From assembly GCA_021299675.1 (NCBI GenBank), contig JAJTIF010000231.1:1-5509 (forward strand): 5,509 nt of DNA, written 5' to 3'. The notes beneath the pieces are model-generated. The model saw nothing but the letters and a program-made list of their open reading frames with translations, searched no databases and was not told where the DNA came from. The stretch is from Pseudomonadota bacterium (GTDB lineage Bacteria; Bdellovibrionota; Bacteriovoracia; Bacteriovoracales; Bacteriovoracaceae). This document shows, one piece after another, positions 5,039 through 5,509 of the stretch; position 1 is the first letter of the stretch; each line of letters opens with the position of its first letter. The translations under genes were made by a program, and so were the position numbers.

Positions 5039-5509
5039 GGTCTGACGTCTTTCACGGGGAGTCTTTCGACTGGCGTGCTGAGCTCATCCCAAAAATAACT
5101 AAACTGGTGCGTGTAGGCGTCGACCACTTCTGGAATGGTGATGACGTAGTAATTCTCAAAATTGTTGTCAAAAGCTGAAGTGGTGAAGTTGCCGGCACCA
5201 GTGAAGACCGCGTCCTGACCGGCGAGTTCGAACACCATAAATTTGTTATGTTGCAAGAGTATGCTGTTGTGGTTGGTCTCCATGAATTGCATTTCAAGGC
5301 CTCTCTGCATCATCGGGATCACTTTAAAGGCTTCCATGTTGGTATTGCGGCCCACGGCGCTGCGAGTTTTGTATGACCAGTACATATCATCATCTGTCAC
5401 GAGGCGCAGGGGGGTTCCAGCCTTAAGCAGCTCTTCAAACAGGGCCACAAATATGCCAGAGAAGCGGTGAGCGGTGGTATTGAGACGCGTGGATTTCTCT
5501 GCCATTTCT
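5035..5509 (-). CDS. Phospholipase D-like (HKD) protein, C-terminal part
   Basis: The frame is open at the window edge, so the N-terminus is missing; numbering here is from the Met encoded at 5503-5505, which is probably internal. The visible 156 residues carry one HKD-family half. ALFEELLKAGTPLRLVTDDD (21-40) fits the helix and strand before the motif. His86-Asn-Lys88 follows, then Glu93 where Asp is usual, then GAGN (103-106) and a downstream Asn/Glu (NNFEN, 114-118). Family members cleave phosphodiester bonds in lipids or nucleic acids, usually with two HKD motifs per active site. A first motif may lie upstream, outside the window. The protein ends soon after the domain. Export cannot be judged without the N-terminus. 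Phospholipase versus nuclease cannot be decided. Confidence 0.8.
   Translation of the reverse strand, partial: EMAEKSTRLNTTAHRFSGIFVALFEELLKAGTPLRLVTDDDMYWSYKTRSAVGRNTNMEAFKVIPMMQRGLEMQFMETNHNSILLQHNKFMVFELAGQDAVFTGAGNFTTSAFDNNFENYYVITIPEVVDAYTHQFSYFWDELSTPVERLPVKDVRP

Overview
The window looks like ordinary bacterial chromosome: balanced base composition, very tight gene packing, and no mobile element, CRISPR array, tRNA or rRNA that I can recognise. Its core (478-4616, minus strand) is a lysine/meso-diaminopimelate biosynthesis operon read lysC, dapB, dapA, dapD, then a Nudix hydrolase. The organism therefore makes diaminopimelate for peptidoglycan and/or lysine. Several proteins resemble, from memory, the short DapB and GREGSDY-type aspartate kinases of Bacteroidetes-like bacteria rather than the E. 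coli forms. Base composition, the secreted and PLD-type neighbours and the compact layout would fit a Bdellovibrio-like bacterium, but that assignment is a guess.

Layout: 49-474 (+) is a small secreted protein of unknown function. It converges on the operon, with three bases between the two stop codons. The operon occupies 478-4616 (-). An 80-base divergent intergenic region (4617-4696) holds a good extended -10 promoter for lysC and a candidate leaderless promoter for the gene on the other side. 4697-5038 (+) is a small protein with a C-terminal zinc ribbon. Its stop codon overlaps the stop of a convergent phospholipase D-like gene (5035 to the window edge, -), which is cut off at its 5' end.

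How the genes work together: LysC phosphorylates aspartate. Asd (not in the window) would make the semialdehyde. DapA condenses it with pyruvate, DapB reduces the product, and DapD acylates tetrahydrodipicolinate. The later steps (aminotransferase, DapE, DapF, LysA) must be encoded elsewhere. Three consecutive junctions use a 4-base ATGA stop/start overlap and the fourth a 1-base TAATG overlap, which points to translational coupling of the whole set. For this reason the ATG at each overlap is preferred over longer frames opening at upstream TTG or ATG codons.

The most notable points are a perfect 10-bp hairpin just ahead of the dapA ribosome binding site, changes in the LysC ACT domain at positions tied to lysine feedback in E. 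coli, the possible leaderless start of the zinc-ribbon gene, and an Asp-to-Glu change in the HKD motif of the PLD-like protein. I did not find a clearly new system.
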